Part shown: piece by piece, positions 56,053-64,000 of the stretch
Position numbering within the stretch: the stretch's first letter is position 1
How the letters are laid out: the number at the start of each line of letters is the position of its first letter
Source: Arthrobacter sp. AFG7.2
Lineage (GTDB): Bacteria > Actinomycetota > Actinomycetes > Actinomycetales > Micrococcaceae
Direction of reading: 5' to 3'
DNA length: 64,000 nt
NCBI RefSeq assembly: GCF_002892835.1
Contig: NZ_PJMB01000003.1
Location: 248,001-312,000, forward strand
Notes under the pieces: generated by a model
The model's database searches: none
Told to the model about the DNA's origin: nothing
Seen by the model: only the letters and a program-made list of their open reading frames with translations
Program-made: the position numbers and the translations under genes

Positions 56053-56828
56053 GTGGCACCCGGGCCAAAGCCGGCCGCTGCCAGGATTTCCTGGCCTTCG
56101 GGCCCGCTGACGAAGTCCACGAAGTCGCGAGCGGCAGCGATATTCCCGCCACCCGCCAGCGCGGCGACGGGGTACGCGTTCACGGCGCCGGCCGCCTCCG
56201 GGAAGGGGACACTGTCCACCCTGCCGCCAGCCGACCGGACGTCCGTGGCATAGACGAGCCCTGCGTCGGCTTCTCCCGAGATGACCTTGCCCAGGACGTC
56301 GGTTACCGAGTTCTCCTCGCTGACAGGGCGTAGCGTGATCCCGGTTTTCTCTGCCACGGAAGCCGCCGCTGCCCCGCAGGGCACCTGCCTGGCACAGGCC
56401 ACCAGCCTCGTTCCGCTGTTGGCCAGGTCAGCGAAGGAGTTGATGCCGGCAGGATTGCCGGGCGGGACCGCGATGGCCAGGGTGTTGGTGGCAAAGTTCC
56501 GTGCTTCGCCGTCCAGCAGGCCTGCGTCCTGCAGTTTCGCCATGTTCCTGGCATCCGCGGACGCGAACACATCCGCGGGAGCACCCTGGCTGATCTGGGC
56601 CGCCAGGTCTGCCGACCCCGCGAAACTGAGCGCGACGGCGATGCCCGGGTGCCGGGCTTCGAAGCGCTCCGCGATGTCGGTGAAGCTGCTCTTGAGGGAT
56701 GCGGCAGCGAATACCGCCAAGGTCCCGTTGCTGCCGTTGGCCGCCGTCCCTTTGCCGGCGCACCCTGCCAGCGAAGCGGTCAGGACCGCCGCCAGCAGCA
56801 AGGCGGGCAGCTTCCGGGGCCTTGTCAC
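56049..56828 (-). CDS. modA: Molybdate-binding lipoprotein
   Basis: 259 residues. Signal with lipobox LAGC (C23 from the GTG start at 56828), then the ModA signature [40 protein letters not shown], and [24 protein letters not shown]. It captures molybdate or tungstate outside the cell. The GTG start overlaps the stop of the HTH-TOBE gene. Longer in-frame readings run over that gene and are not credible. Confidence 0.94.
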   Translation of the reverse strand: MTRPRKLPALLLAAVLTASLAGCAGKGTAANGSNGTLAVFAAASLKSSFTDIAERFEARHPGIAVALSFAGSADLAAQISQGAPADVFASADARNMAKLQDAGLLDGEARNFATNTLAIAVPPGNPAGINSFADLANSGTRLVACARQVPCGAAAASVAEKTGITLRPVSEENSVTDVLGKVISGEADAGLVYATDVRSAGGRVDSVPFPEAAGAVNAYPVAALAGGGNIAAARDFVDFVSGPEGQEILAAAGFGPGAT

Positions 56829-57232
56829 AGCGCCTTGCCCTTGGGGGTTTCGATGATCACCGTGGTTGCCTTGACCACCGCGGTGGCTACGGAGCCCAGT
56901 TCCAGCCCGAGCTCCCGCACCGCCTCGCTGCTCATCAGCGACACCACGCGAAAGGGACCGCACTGCAGTTCCACCTGGGCCATGACTTGGTCGGCGGTAA
57001 TGCCGGTCACCAGGCCCACGAAGCGGTTGCGGGCCGAACTGCCCGTGCGGTGAGGATCGTCCGGAAGCTGCGCGAGTTTTTGGGCATGCCGGGCCAGCTC
57101 CAAGCCATCCACGGCTAGCCTGCCGGCGTCGTCCCTCACCGGGGAAAGACTTCCGTTCTCCAGCCAGCGCCGCACGGTATCGTCGCTGACACCGAGGAGC
57201 CGGGCAGCCTCAGCAACGCGGATAATCGTCAT
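56825..57232 (-). CDS. HTH-TOBE (Mop-like) molybdenum-binding regulator
   Basis: 135 residues. Residues 1-50 form a MerR/excisionase-like helix-turn-helix (MTIIRVAEAARLLGVSDDTV, RRWLENGSLSP). Residues 65-133 are a TOBE/Mop molybdate-binding domain (SARNRFVGLVTGITADQVMA, VSLMSSEAVRELGLELGSVA). It probably senses molybdate and controls the operon it heads. ATG at 57232 is six bases after the reverse-strand hexamer TACACT, with no ribosome site, so it appears leaderless. Confidence 0.88.
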   Translation of the reverse strand: MTIIRVAEAARLLGVSDDTVRRWLENGSLSPVRDDAGRLAVDGLELARHAQKLAQLPDDPHRTGSSARNRFVGLVTGITADQVMAQVELQCGPFRVVSLMSSEAVRELGLELGSVATAVVKATTVIIETPKGKAL

Positions 57233-57238
57233 AGCGTC

Positions 57239-57258
57239 AGTGTAATCCGCAACTGCGG
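57239..57258 (-). promoter_or_regulatory. Leaderless promoter and inverted repeat of the mod operon
   Basis: On the reverse strand TACACT (57244-57239) ends six bases before the ATG at 57232. CCGCA/TGCGG (57247-57258) lies just upstream of the -10 and could be an operator of the HTH-TOBE protein. Confidence 0.4.
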
Positions 57259-57341
57259 ACGGCGGCGCGGTTTTCTTCCGCATTCACGGTCAATGAGTGA
57301 AAACAGCGGGGCAGGGCGCCTGCCTCTCAACCACGTCCAAT

Positions 57342-57347
57342 TAGACT
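57342..57347 (+). promoter_or_regulatory. -10 hexamer of a probable leaderless promoter
   Basis: TAGACT is followed by six bases and then the ATG at 57354. No ribosome site is present. Confidence 0.4.
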
Positions 57348-57353
57348 TCCACC

Positions 57354-58223
57354 ATGGCCATTTTCATCGATCCGCCGCTGTGGCCTGCGCACGGGACGCA
57401 CTTCTCCCACCTTGTCTCCGATGGGTCGCTGGAGGAGCTGCACGTGTTCGCGGCCGCGGCAGGCATCCCGGAGCGGGCGTTCGACGGCGACCATTACGAC
57501 GTCCCGGAGCGCCGCTTCGACGACCTGGTGGCGGCGGGAGCGGTTCCCGTAGAGGCCCGGATCCTGGTCCGCAAGCTGATTGCCAGCGGCCTCCGCATCC
57601 CTGCCCGCCGGCGCAATAAATCATTGAAGGTTCCGCTGCTGAACCGCTGGAACGCCGTCATGCCCGGCCACGACGCCCTCTTCCTGGACCTCCTGGACCG
57701 CTGGAGCGAGCCGCACCGGCGGTACCACGGCTGCACCCACCTGCTGTCAGTCCTCGAATCCCTGGATTTGCTCACCGACCCCGCGGACCCGCCGCGCACG
57801 GTCCTGCTGGCCGCATGGTTCCACGACGCCGTCTACCGCGGGGTGGCGGGCCAGGATGAGGAGGAGTCCGCCCGCCTCGCCGAAGATCGCCTGCAGGCGG
57901 CCGGCCTGCCGGAGGCGGAGGCGTTTGAGGTGGGACGGCTTGTCCGTCTGACGTCGGACCACCGGCCCGAGCAAGGGGACGACGACGGCGCCCTCCTCTG
58001 CGATGCAGACCTGTCCGTTTTGGGCGGGGAGCCGGAGGAGTACGCACGGTACGTTGCCGCCGTCCGCCAGGATTATGCGCACATCGGTGACGCTGACTTC
58101 GCTGCCGGGCGGGCCGCCGTCGTCCGCCGGCTGCTGGAACTGGACCCGCTGTTCCACAGCGGACGGGCGAAGGAACTATGGCTGGAAGCCGCACACCGGA
58201 ACCTGAACGGTGAACTGGCGTGA
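57354..58223 (+). CDS. DUF4031 domain fused to HD-type phosphohydrolase
   Basis: 289 residues in two parts. Residues 1-85 are DUF4031 (MAIFIDPPLWPAHGTHFSHL, ERAFDGDHYDVPERRFDDLV). Residues 95-289 are a predicted metal-dependent HD hydrolase (HRRYHGCTHLLSVLESLDLL, AAWFHDAVYRG, LLCDADLSVLGG). Both halves usually occur as separate proteins. The HD part should cleave a nucleotide or similar phosphate ester. It overlaps comB by four bases, so they are translated together. Confidence 0.88.
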   Translation: MAIFIDPPLWPAHGTHFSHLVSDGSLEELHVFAAAAGIPERAFDGDHYDVPERRFDDLVAAGAVPVEARILVRKLIASGLRIPARRRNKSLKVPLLNRWNAVMPGHDALFLDLLDRWSEPHRRYHGCTHLLSVLESLDLLTDPADPPRTVLLAAWFHDAVYRGVAGQDEEESARLAEDRLQAAGLPEAEAFEVGRLVRLTSDHRPEQGDDDGALLCDADLSVLGGEPEEYARYVAAVRQDYAHIGDADFAAGRAAVVRRLLELDPLFHSGRAKELWLEAAHRNLNGELA

Positions 58224-59029
58224 ATGCATCCCCCTCGAACCCCCGCCACACGGTGACTGCGAGTGCAGCGCACAGGCAATTGCCCTCTGCCGTCCGGCTG
58301 GAGTGGGGCCTCGAAGGCGCCCGGACAGTAGCGTCCGGAGCCGACCTGGCCGTGGTGGTGGACGTCCTGTCCTTCAGCACCTGCGTCAGCGTCGCCCTGG
58401 ACCGGGGCGCGCACGTCTTTCCTTTTCCGTGGAAGGACACCGGCGCTGAGGACTTTGCCGCCCGCCACGGTGCCCAGCTTGCCGGTCCCCGGGACGGAGG
58501 CGGGCTCAGCCTCTCCCCCGCCGGCATCCGGGCTGCCGAATCATTGGACCGCCTGGTCCTGCCGTCCCCGAACGGTTCCGCGCTCTGCCACGAACTGGCC
58601 CGCGACGTTCCCCTGGTGGCGGCGGTATGCCTGCGGAACGCGGCAGCCACGGCAGAATGGGCCGCAGCCACACTCCCTGGCGATGCTGTGATCGCTGTGA
58701 TTGCAGCCGGTGAGCGCTGGCCTGACGGGACCCTCCGGCCCGCTGTGGAAGACCAGATTGGCGCCGGCGCATTCATCGCGGGCCTGGTGGCTGCAGGCAA
58801 GGGCGGCTACGAGCCGGAAGACGGCAGGCACGGCTACTCGCCGGAAGCGGTGGCGGCGATGGCTGTCTTTGAGGCTGCGGAGCCCCGCCTGCGTGAGATG
58901 CTCCTCGGCTGCTCGAGCGGCCGGGAGCTGGTGGGCGGGGGCTACGCGGCCGACATCGATATCGCCGCGGAACTGGACGACAGCGACGCCGTGGCCATCA
59001 TGGCGGACGGGGTATTCAGGCCCCGCTGA
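58220..59029 (+). CDS. comB: ComB family 2-phosphosulfolactate phosphatase-like protein
   Basis: 269 residues. ComB features are VVVDVLSFSTCVSVALDRGA near residue 45, LVLPSPNGSALCHELARD, VIAVIAAGERWPDGTLRPAV and EDQIGAGAFIAGL, with metal-binding acidic residues. Named members dephosphorylate 2-phosphosulfolactate in coenzyme M synthesis. In actinobacteria, which lack that pathway, the substrate is unknown. GTG at 58220 overlaps the upstream stop (GTGA). Confidence 0.88.
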   Translation: MNASPSNPRHTVTASAAHRQLPSAVRLEWGLEGARTVASGADLAVVVDVLSFSTCVSVALDRGAHVFPFPWKDTGAEDFAARHGAQLAGPRDGGGLSLSPAGIRAAESLDRLVLPSPNGSALCHELARDVPLVAAVCLRNAAATAEWAAATLPGDAVIAVIAAGERWPDGTLRPAVEDQIGAGAFIAGLVAAGKGGYEPEDGRHGYSPEAVAAMAVFEAAEPRLREMLLGCSSGRELVGGGYAADIDIAAELDDSDAVAIMADGVFRPR

Positions 59030-59071
59030 GCACTTTGTGTCCCACCGGATCTGTGGCGTTGGAGGGTCGTG

Positions 59072-59473
59072 CTACCGGTACGTGGTCACGAACGGCTGGC
59101 TGGTGGGCACGATCTGCTTGCCCAGCGGCATCAGGGACACCGGAATGAGCTTCAGGTTGGCGATGGCCAGGGGGATGCCAATGATGGTCACTGCCATCGC
59201 AAAGGCGGTGACCACGTGCCCGATGGCGATCCAGATACCTGCGACCAGCAGCCAGATCACGTTGCCCAGCAGCGAAAAGACGCCGGTGCCGCCGGGCTTG
59301 TCCACCACTGTCCGGCCGAACGGCCAGAGCGTGTAGGCGGCGATCCGGAACGATGCGATGCCCCAGGGGATGGTGATGATCAGCAGGCAGCAGATGACAC
59401 CGGCCGCGAAATAGCCCAGCGCGAGCCAGAACCCGCCAAATACAAGCCAGATGATGTTGAGCAGTGTCTTCAT
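59072..59473 (-). CDS. YccF family membrane protein
   Basis: 133 residues with two repeats of a paired-helix YccF unit: LNIIWLVFGGFWLALGYFAA ... IPWGIASFRIAAYTLWPFGR, then GNVIWLLVAGIWIAIGHVVT ... IGIPLAIANLKLIPVSLMPL. The second repeat mirrors the first, including the GIP/IPW turn. Function unknown; inner membrane protein. It is convergent with comB. The 207 bases upstream hold nothing recognisable. Confidence 0.93.
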   Translation of the reverse strand: MKTLLNIIWLVFGGFWLALGYFAAGVICCLLIITIPWGIASFRIAAYTLWPFGRTVVDKPGGTGVFSLLGNVIWLLVAGIWIAIGHVVTAFAMAVTIIGIPLAIANLKLIPVSLMPLGKQIVPTSQPFVTTYR

Positions 59474-59680
59474 TCATCCATTGTGCCTTGGACTCTCCGG
59501 CCGGCACCTAAGGGTCTCCCCTGAGCTGCCCCTGAACCCTGGCCTTCGCAGAGCGACGCGCACATTCACTTTCGACCCGCATATACGTTGGCGCACGCGA
59601 AATACGGGCCGCGCAGGCGAACGGGTGCGTCGAAAACGAAACCGCGAGTCACAAGGGGGCGCGAGCTAGTGTAGGACCAG

Positions 59681-60292
59681 CTAGACGCTGGATTCAGCCT
59701 TTGCCGCCTGCACAAAGGCTCGGACCTTGGCCGGGTCCTTGACCCCGCGGCTCATCTCAACGCCCGAGGAAACATCAACCCCCCAGGCCTGGGCAGACGC
59801 CGACGCGTTCCCCACGTTCTCCGGGTCCAGCCCGCCGGCCAGCAGCCACCTTCGGCCCTGCAGGACCGGCAGCTCCGCCACCGAAGCGTAATCCCAGGAC
59901 TCACCGGAGCCCGGCACGGCGGCGTCGATGAGCAGGAGGTCCTCGCCCCAGTCCTCCAGCTCCTCGGACGTGGCAGCCAAGGTGACGGCCCTGACCAGCT
60001 TCATGCCGGCGTCGTGCACTGTGGCAACGTCCTCGCGTGTGCGCGGGCCGTGCAGCTGGATCCAGGTGAGCCCGGCGGCGCGGGCGATGGCCACGGCATC
60101 GGCAACAGGCTCATCCCTGAACACGCCGATGGGCGAAACACCCGTGGGCACGTCGGACAGCAGTCCAGAAACTTGGTGCGGCGAGACCACCCGGGGGCTG
60201 GCGGTGAGGACAAATCCCACTGCGTCAGCTCCGGCGTCCACCGCTTCACGGACGGATTCAGGCGTACTGAGACCACACACTTTGACGAACAT
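59681..60292 (-). CDS. trpF: Phosphoribosylanthranilate isomerase
   Basis: 203 residues. TIM barrel with MFVKVCGLSTPESVREAVDA (general base cysteine C6), GADAVGFVLTASPRVV, IQLHGPRTREDV, LLLIDAAVPGSGESWD (general acid aspartate), LAGGLDPENV and GVDVSSGVE at the phosphate end. It isomerises phosphoribosylanthranilate in tryptophan synthesis. ATG at 60292 follows AAGGAG. It is isolated from other trp genes. Confidence 0.95.
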   Translation of the reverse strand: MFVKVCGLSTPESVREAVDAGADAVGFVLTASPRVVSPHQVSGLLSDVPTGVSPIGVFRDEPVADAVAIARAAGLTWIQLHGPRTREDVATVHDAGMKLVRAVTLAATSEELEDWGEDLLLIDAAVPGSGESWDYASVAELPVLQGRRWLLAGGLDPENVGNASASAQAWGVDVSSGVEMSRGVKDPAKVRAFVQAAKAESSV

Positions 60293-60387
60293 TCCCGGCT
60301 CCTTCAGGCTGTTTTCGCGTTGTCCCCCCGCAGGAGAGTAGCAGGCAGGGATGCGGGCTGCCGACACGGGGCATCAATGCGGGCAAC

Positions 60388-60393
60388 TAGGCT
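60388..60393 (+). promoter_or_regulatory. -10 hexamer of a probable leaderless promoter
   Basis: TAGGCT is followed by six bases and then the ATG at 60400. No ribosome site is present. Confidence 0.4.
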
Positions 60394-60399
60394 TGGCAG

Positions 60400-60975
60400 A
60401 TGGAGATCATCCGCTTTGCCGACCTGAAACCCCAGCCCTGGCGAAACGGCGGCGGGATAACACGGCAGATCGCCGGCCATACCGGCACCGCCCCTGCCCC
60501 TGATGGCGGGTGGGACTGGCAGGTCAGCATCGCCGAGGTCACCAAGGCCGGGGACTTCTCGCCGTTTCCCGGCATGGAACGGGTACTGACGGTTGTTGAC
60601 GGCGAGCTCCTGCTGCTCACGGTGGACGGCGCCGAGCAGCCCCTGGAGAAGTACCGTCCCTTCAGGTTCCCGGGCGGTGCCGCCACCACCTGTTCCCTTC
60701 CCACCGGGGATGTCCGGAACCTCAACGTGATCACCCGGGCGGGGAGCTGCAAGGGCTTCACGTTCATCATCGAAATCTCGAAGAAGCGGGCGCATCCACT
60801 GTTTGCCGGCCAGTTGGGCATCCTGCTGCAGGGCCAGGCCACTGCCTCTGACGGGGCACATGAACCGGAGGTCCTGAACCGCTACGACGCCGTGGCAGGC
60901 TCGGACGAGGACTCCCCGGAAATTCTGGGCCGGGGCTTCCTGGCCGTCGTGTCCATCGATGAGGTCACTGACTGA
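60400..60975 (+). CDS. HutD/Ves family cupin protein
   Basis: 191 residues. HutD features are MEIIRFADLKPQPWRNGGGI, WDWQVSIAEVTKAGDFSPFP, GMERVLTVVDGELLLL and LPTGDVRNLNVITRAGSC. A bicupin of this type is linked to histidine catabolism and possibly formylglutamate handling, but without hut genes here the role is open. The last 11 bases overlap the convergent oxidoreductase gene. Confidence 0.9.
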   Translation: MEIIRFADLKPQPWRNGGGITRQIAGHTGTAPAPDGGWDWQVSIAEVTKAGDFSPFPGMERVLTVVDGELLLLTVDGAEQPLEKYRPFRFPGGAATTCSLPTGDVRNLNVITRAGSCKGFTFIIEISKKRAHPLFAGQLGILLQGQATASDGAHEPEVLNRYDAVAGSDEDSPEILGRGFLAVVSIDEVTD

Positions 60976-62299
60976 GGCTGGCCGGCCTGACCTGGACAAC
61001 GGTACTGCTCCGGCGCGCTTCCTCCGCGGCGAAGACGGCAGCGTGACTGATGAGGGACTCTTCCAGTCCTGAGACCACCCCTGACCAGTCCCCGGTGGCC
61101 AGCGCTGCCACCCATGCCTGAACGAGGCCGCGATCGCCTCCGTCGTGCTTTTCACCGCGGACCTGCTGCACCGCATCGGGAACCCGGTGGACGGTGGTTG
61201 CCCCGCTGAGGAAGTCATAGACCGACACGGCTCCGGCTGCGACGGATATCTCCCCGTGGCTGCCGAAGATCCGCGTCTGCCGCGGGCCTGCAGCAGTGAA
61301 AGCCGTGGCGGTAAAAGCGGCTGTTGTGCCGTCTTCGTATTCAATGTTCACAACCTGGTGGTCCACCACGTCGTTGTCGGAGGAATACACGCAGCGTCCG
61401 TACGGGCCCGTGGCCAGGGCGTGCAGGAGCGACTCGGGAGTCCCGCCGGGATCCACGACATCCGCGAAATAGGCCCGGGCCGCGTCAGGCTTCCCGCCGC
61501 CCGTCGGCCGGCCGGCGCCGTAGATCCGCAACGCCGAATAGGGGCACCGGGGCTCCGCGGGACAGTCGGAGCAGCGCCGGGATGCGCCCTCGGGCGCCGC
61601 CTCCGGACGGAAGTGGGCCAGGTTTCCGAAGGACGATACCCGGACGGGCGTGCTTCCAATGATGAAGGACAGCCAGTCGACGTCGTGCGTGCACTTGGCC
61701 AGCAGGAAGGGGCTTGAGTCGCCCTCCCTGCGCCAGTTGCCGCGGACATAGGAATGCGCGAAATGCCAGAATCCCACAGGTTCCAGGTGTTGGACTGAAA
61801 TGATCCGGCCTACCGCTCCGCCGGCCAGGAGCTGTTTGAGCAGTGCCGTCAGCGGAGTGTAGCGCAGCACATGGCAGACAGTTGTGCTGGTGCCGCTTTC
61901 ACGGCTCAGGCGTTCCAGTTCGGCACATCCCTCAGGGTCGACGGCGACGGGTTTCTCAAGGAGGACCGGGTAACCGTGGTTTGCGGCTGCCGCGAACGGA
62001 CCTGCATGCTCCCGGTCAGGGGTGGCGATGATAATCCCATCGGCGGCAAGGCGGGTTGCAAGCATCGATTGCCAGTCGTCAAAAATCCCGTCGTCCGGAA
62101 TTCCGAGCTCCGCCGCCAGGCGGTCACGCAGCACAGTCCGCGGCTCGGCAACGCCCACCACGATGGCCTGCCCGGTGGCGACGGCGAGACGGGCGTAGGC
62201 GGCGCCCCTTGCGCCGGCACCGGCGATGAGGAGGCGCACCGGCAGGTGGTCCGCGGAGCCCAGGCGCCGGGGGGCGCCTGGCGGCGGCCGCGCCTCCAC
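60965..62299 (-). CDS. Gfo/Idh/MocA family oxidoreductase
   Basis: 444 residues. Rossmann start PVRLLIAGAGARGAAYARLA, NAD contacts ADGIIIATPDREHAGPFAAA and the EKP motif LLEKPVAV near residue 120. A cysteine group CSDCPAEPRCPY at about 240-251 may bind metal, which is unusual in the family. Sugar or polyol dehydrogenase by family. Start at 62299 lies three bases after the glycoside hydrolase stop, so it belongs to that operon. Confidence 0.9.
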   Translation of the reverse strand: MEARPPPGAPRRLGSADHLPVRLLIAGAGARGAAYARLAVATGQAIVVGVAEPRTVLRDRLAAELGIPDDGIFDDWQSMLATRLAADGIIIATPDREHAGPFAAAANHGYPVLLEKPVAVDPEGCAELERLSRESGTSTTVCHVLRYTPLTALLKQLLAGGAVGRIISVQHLEPVGFWHFAHSYVRGNWRREGDSSPFLLAKCTHDVDWLSFIIGSTPVRVSSFGNLAHFRPEAAPEGASRRCSDCPAEPRCPYSALRIYGAGRPTGGGKPDAARAYFADVVDPGGTPESLLHALATGPYGRCVYSSDNDVVDHQVVNIEYEDGTTAAFTATAFTAAGPRQTRIFGSHGEISVAAGAVSVYDFLSGATTVHRVPDAVQQVRGEKHDGGDRGLVQAWVAALATGDWSGVVSGLEESLISHAAVFAAEEARRSSTVVQVRPASLSQ

Positions 62300-62302
62300 C
62301 CG

Positions 62303-63658
62303 TCAGCCGTTCTCAGGATCGGCGAGCCATTCGAGCGCGACGGCCGCCGTCCATGACTGGTCCATGCTGCCCAGCGGTTCACCGGTGAAGGGTTCGTAGT
62401 ACTCACCGAAGTGGCCCTCCATCAGCTGGGCGAGGGAGGCCTCGCGCAGCTGATGGTAGCGCTTCCCGTCGCCGCGCCTGCGCAGGCAGTGGGCCAGGTA
62501 CCAGTTCATCACCGGCCACACCGGCCCCCGCCAATACTGGCGCGGCTTCAACCCTTCATAGGTGGTGGAGGTGGAGGCGGGCAGCGGGAAGGCCAGCCGC
62601 GGGTCGCCTGTCCACTCCGGCCCCTCGAAGACCTCTAGCTGCCGTTCCAGGAGGGCCTGGTCCGTGGTGGAAATCAGGGGTGCGAAGCCGGCCATGGTGG
62701 GTGGTCCGATCCATTCCCCGGTCAGCACATCCCGGTCCCGCGCGAGTCCGGTCCGTTCATCCACCGTAGCGTCAACACCCTCACAGAATTCCTGGGCCCA
62801 CTGCCGCAGCCGGGGGGCTTCCTGTGGCCGGCCGAACTGCTCCGCCAGCACAGCAAGGTCCTCATTGGCTGTGGCAAAGATTGCAGACATGAAGACGTCC
62901 TTGACCTGGAAGTCCATCACCCCCGGCAAGCGCTCGTCGTCGAATCCCACGTCAGCCATCTGCTGCACCAGCCACAGGTAGCGGCTGTATTCCTCGTCGC
63001 TGGGCCGCTGGCTGTGGTCTGTGATTTTCAGCGTGTCCGTGCGGACGAACGGCTCCATCTCCCCTGGCTGGACCCTTGAGTACGGGCCATCGAACCGCGG
63101 GGAGTTGTCCATGCCGGACTCCCAGCCGTGGTAGATCGTGAGCAGGCCTGAACCGTCCTCGGCCCGGCTGTTCCGCAGCCACGCGTGCCAGTCGATCCAG
63201 CGCGGCAACGTCCGCCGGACGAATTCATCGGCGAGCCTGGCATCCTCGCCGCCCGCCGTCGTCGCCCGTTCCACGATGCGGCGAAGCATTGTGGTGTGCA
63301 CCGGCGGCTGGCAGATGCCGCTGGACTGCACTCCCTCGGGCGAAGCGCCGCGGGTTCCCCACCGGTCCACGTCCGGGAAGTAGCCGGGGACGTCGGAGAA
63401 CACGATGTGCGGGATCATTCCGCTTTTCCACTGGGCCGCCAGCAGGTAGTCCAACTCCTGGAGTGCCCGCTCAATACTTATGGTGGACAGCCCCGTGGCG
63501 ACGAAGGCGGCGTCCCAGCTCCACATGTGCGGATACAGGTTCGGGGCGGCCGTCACCATGGTGCCAAGATCGTTGGCCGCTAGCACATCCCGTGCCCGGC
63601 TGCCGAGCTCCTCGAGGTCCTGGATGGGGTAGCTGTCCCCGTCCGGCGCCTGGCTCAT
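62303..63658 (-). CDS. GH63-like glycoside hydrolase (glucosylglycerate hydrolase type)
   Basis: 451 residues, an (alpha/alpha)6 barrel close in length to mycobacterial glucosylglycerate hydrolase. Motifs: PHMWSWDAAFVATGLSTISI, SSGICQPPVHTTMLRRIVER, ITIYHGWESGMDNSPRFDGP-like LLTIYHGWESGMDNS with catalytic aspartate, and QYWRGPVWPVMNWYLAHCLR near the end. It should hydrolyse alpha-glucosyl- or mannosylglycerate, compatible solutes, inside the cell. It overlaps the upstream ABC ATPase gene by four bases. Confidence 0.85.
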   Translation of the reverse strand: MSQAPDGDSYPIQDLEELGSRARDVLAANDLGTMVTAAPNLYPHMWSWDAAFVATGLSTISIERALQELDYLLAAQWKSGMIPHIVFSDVPGYFPDVDRWGTRGASPEGVQSSGICQPPVHTTMLRRIVERATTAGGEDARLADEFVRRTLPRWIDWHAWLRNSRAEDGSGLLTIYHGWESGMDNSPRFDGPYSRVQPGEMEPFVRTDTLKITDHSQRPSDEEYSRYLWLVQQMADVGFDDERLPGVMDFQVKDVFMSAIFATANEDLAVLAEQFGRPQEAPRLRQWAQEFCEGVDATVDERTGLARDRDVLTGEWIGPPTMAGFAPLISTTDQALLERQLEVFEGPEWTGDPRLAFPLPASTSTTYEGLKPRQYWRGPVWPVMNWYLAHCLRRRGDGKRYHQLREASLAQLMEGHFGEYYEPFTGEPLGSMDQSWTAAVALEWLADPENG

Positions 63659-64000
63659 GCCGTAAGCCCCAGCTGGGTCTCCGTATCAAAGAACCGGATG
63701 GCAGCCTGGTCGAACCGCAGGCCGACTTTTTCGGCCGGGGAAACCCGCACGGTGGAGGCAACCTGCACCTTGATGACCTGTCCGCCGAGGTCCACGGTCA
63801 GCAGTGTGGCATGGCCCAGCGGTTCCACCACGTCCACGGTGGCGTCCAGGGTCCCCGGCGCTCCGCGCTGCTCAATGTAGATGTTCTCCGCCCGGATTCC
63901 CACCATCACGGGCAGGCCGCCGGAACGTGCCGCGGAGCGGGCCAGGAATTCGGGCGCGTCCGTGCTTTGGCCGGCGACTTCCAGGGCGCCCTGCTGGGTG
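63655..64000 (-). CDS. Carbohydrate ABC transporter ATPase, C-terminal part (cut by window edge)
   Basis: The frame is open to base 64000 and ends at 63655. The visible 114 residues form the TOBE/OB regulatory domain of MsmK/UgpC-type sugar importer ATPases: GLPVMVGIRAENIYIEQRG, VDVVEPLGHATLLTVDLGGQ, VGLRFDQAAIRFFD. The nucleotide-binding domain lies outside the window. It probably energises uptake of the glycoside cleaved by the next gene, with which it overlaps by ATGA. Confidence 0.88.
   Translation of the reverse strand, partial: TQQGALEVAGQSTDAPEFLARSAARSGGLPVMVGIRAENIYIEQRGAPGTLDATVDVVEPLGHATLLTVDLGGQVIKVQVASTVRVSPAEKVGLRFDQAAIRFFDTETQLGLTA

Noticed and set aside
59474..59680. Possible gene between YccF and trpF
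   Set aside because: No frame with a start, ribosome site and sensible composition. It appears to be plain intergenic DNA.

Overview
The window looks like the chromosome of a high-GC actinobacterium, most likely Arthrobacter in the broad sense (Micrococcaceae). This is inferred from base composition, from actinobacterial families (DUF3073, septum-formation domain protein, DUF4031, YccF, HspR-type HAIR element upstream of clpB), from frequent GTG/TTG starts with AGGAGG-like ribosome sites, and from genes that start directly after a -10-like hexamer (leaderless). No tRNA, rRNA, CRISPR array, insertion sequence or prophage was seen. The window reads as ordinary chromosome organised in catabolic, transport and housekeeping operons.

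1-8.9 kb: the 5' part of a flavin reductase gene, two rhamnogalacturonan-degrading lyase genes (PL26-like exo-lyase and secreted PL11 lyase) that share a LacI-type operator, an SRPBCC protein, a small lipoprotein and a PLP threonine/serine dehydratase. 8.9-17.2 kb: a thymidylate-kinase-like P-loop protein, a lipoprotein, nagA, a probable DUF222/HNH remnant, a DUF2231-Rieske fusion, an ABM monooxygenase, and a double-domain Lrp regulator divergent from an M20 amidohydrolase plus MHS-type transporter.

17.4-28.3 kb: a glyoxylate/allantoin block (hyi, glxR, gcl, glxK, allB and a winged-helix protein) that routes ureide carbon through glyoxylate to glycerate phosphate, then bcp, an MFS exporter and a GNAT. 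uraD-uraH at 35.3 kb supply the preceding steps of urate breakdown. 28.5-35.1 kb: secreted and small proteins, then an overlapping four-gene operon that joins a cellulose-synthase-like glycosyltransferase to a complete partner-switching set (response-regulator PP2C phosphatase, STAS antagonist, GHKL kinase), facing a GAF histidine kinase. This is the most unusual system here.

36.2-47.9 kb: purF-purM, then a Fur/Zur-like box in front of a five-gene operon (two nickel/peptide-type ABC ATPases, an MFS exporter, a lipoprotein solute-binding protein and a fused double permease). Its composition resembles opine-metallophore (Cnt-type) transport loci without the biosynthetic enzymes. Secreted small proteins, DUF3073 and a septum-formation protein follow. 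48-57.3 kb: clpB, a MacAB-like ABC exporter with adaptor, and a molybdate operon (HTH-TOBE regulator, modA, modB, modC). 57.3-64 kb: a DUF4031-HD fusion, comB, YccF, trpF, HutD, and at the edge a glycoside catabolic operon (sugar ABC ATPase, glucosylglycerate-hydrolase-like GH63, Gfo/Idh/MocA oxidoreductase).
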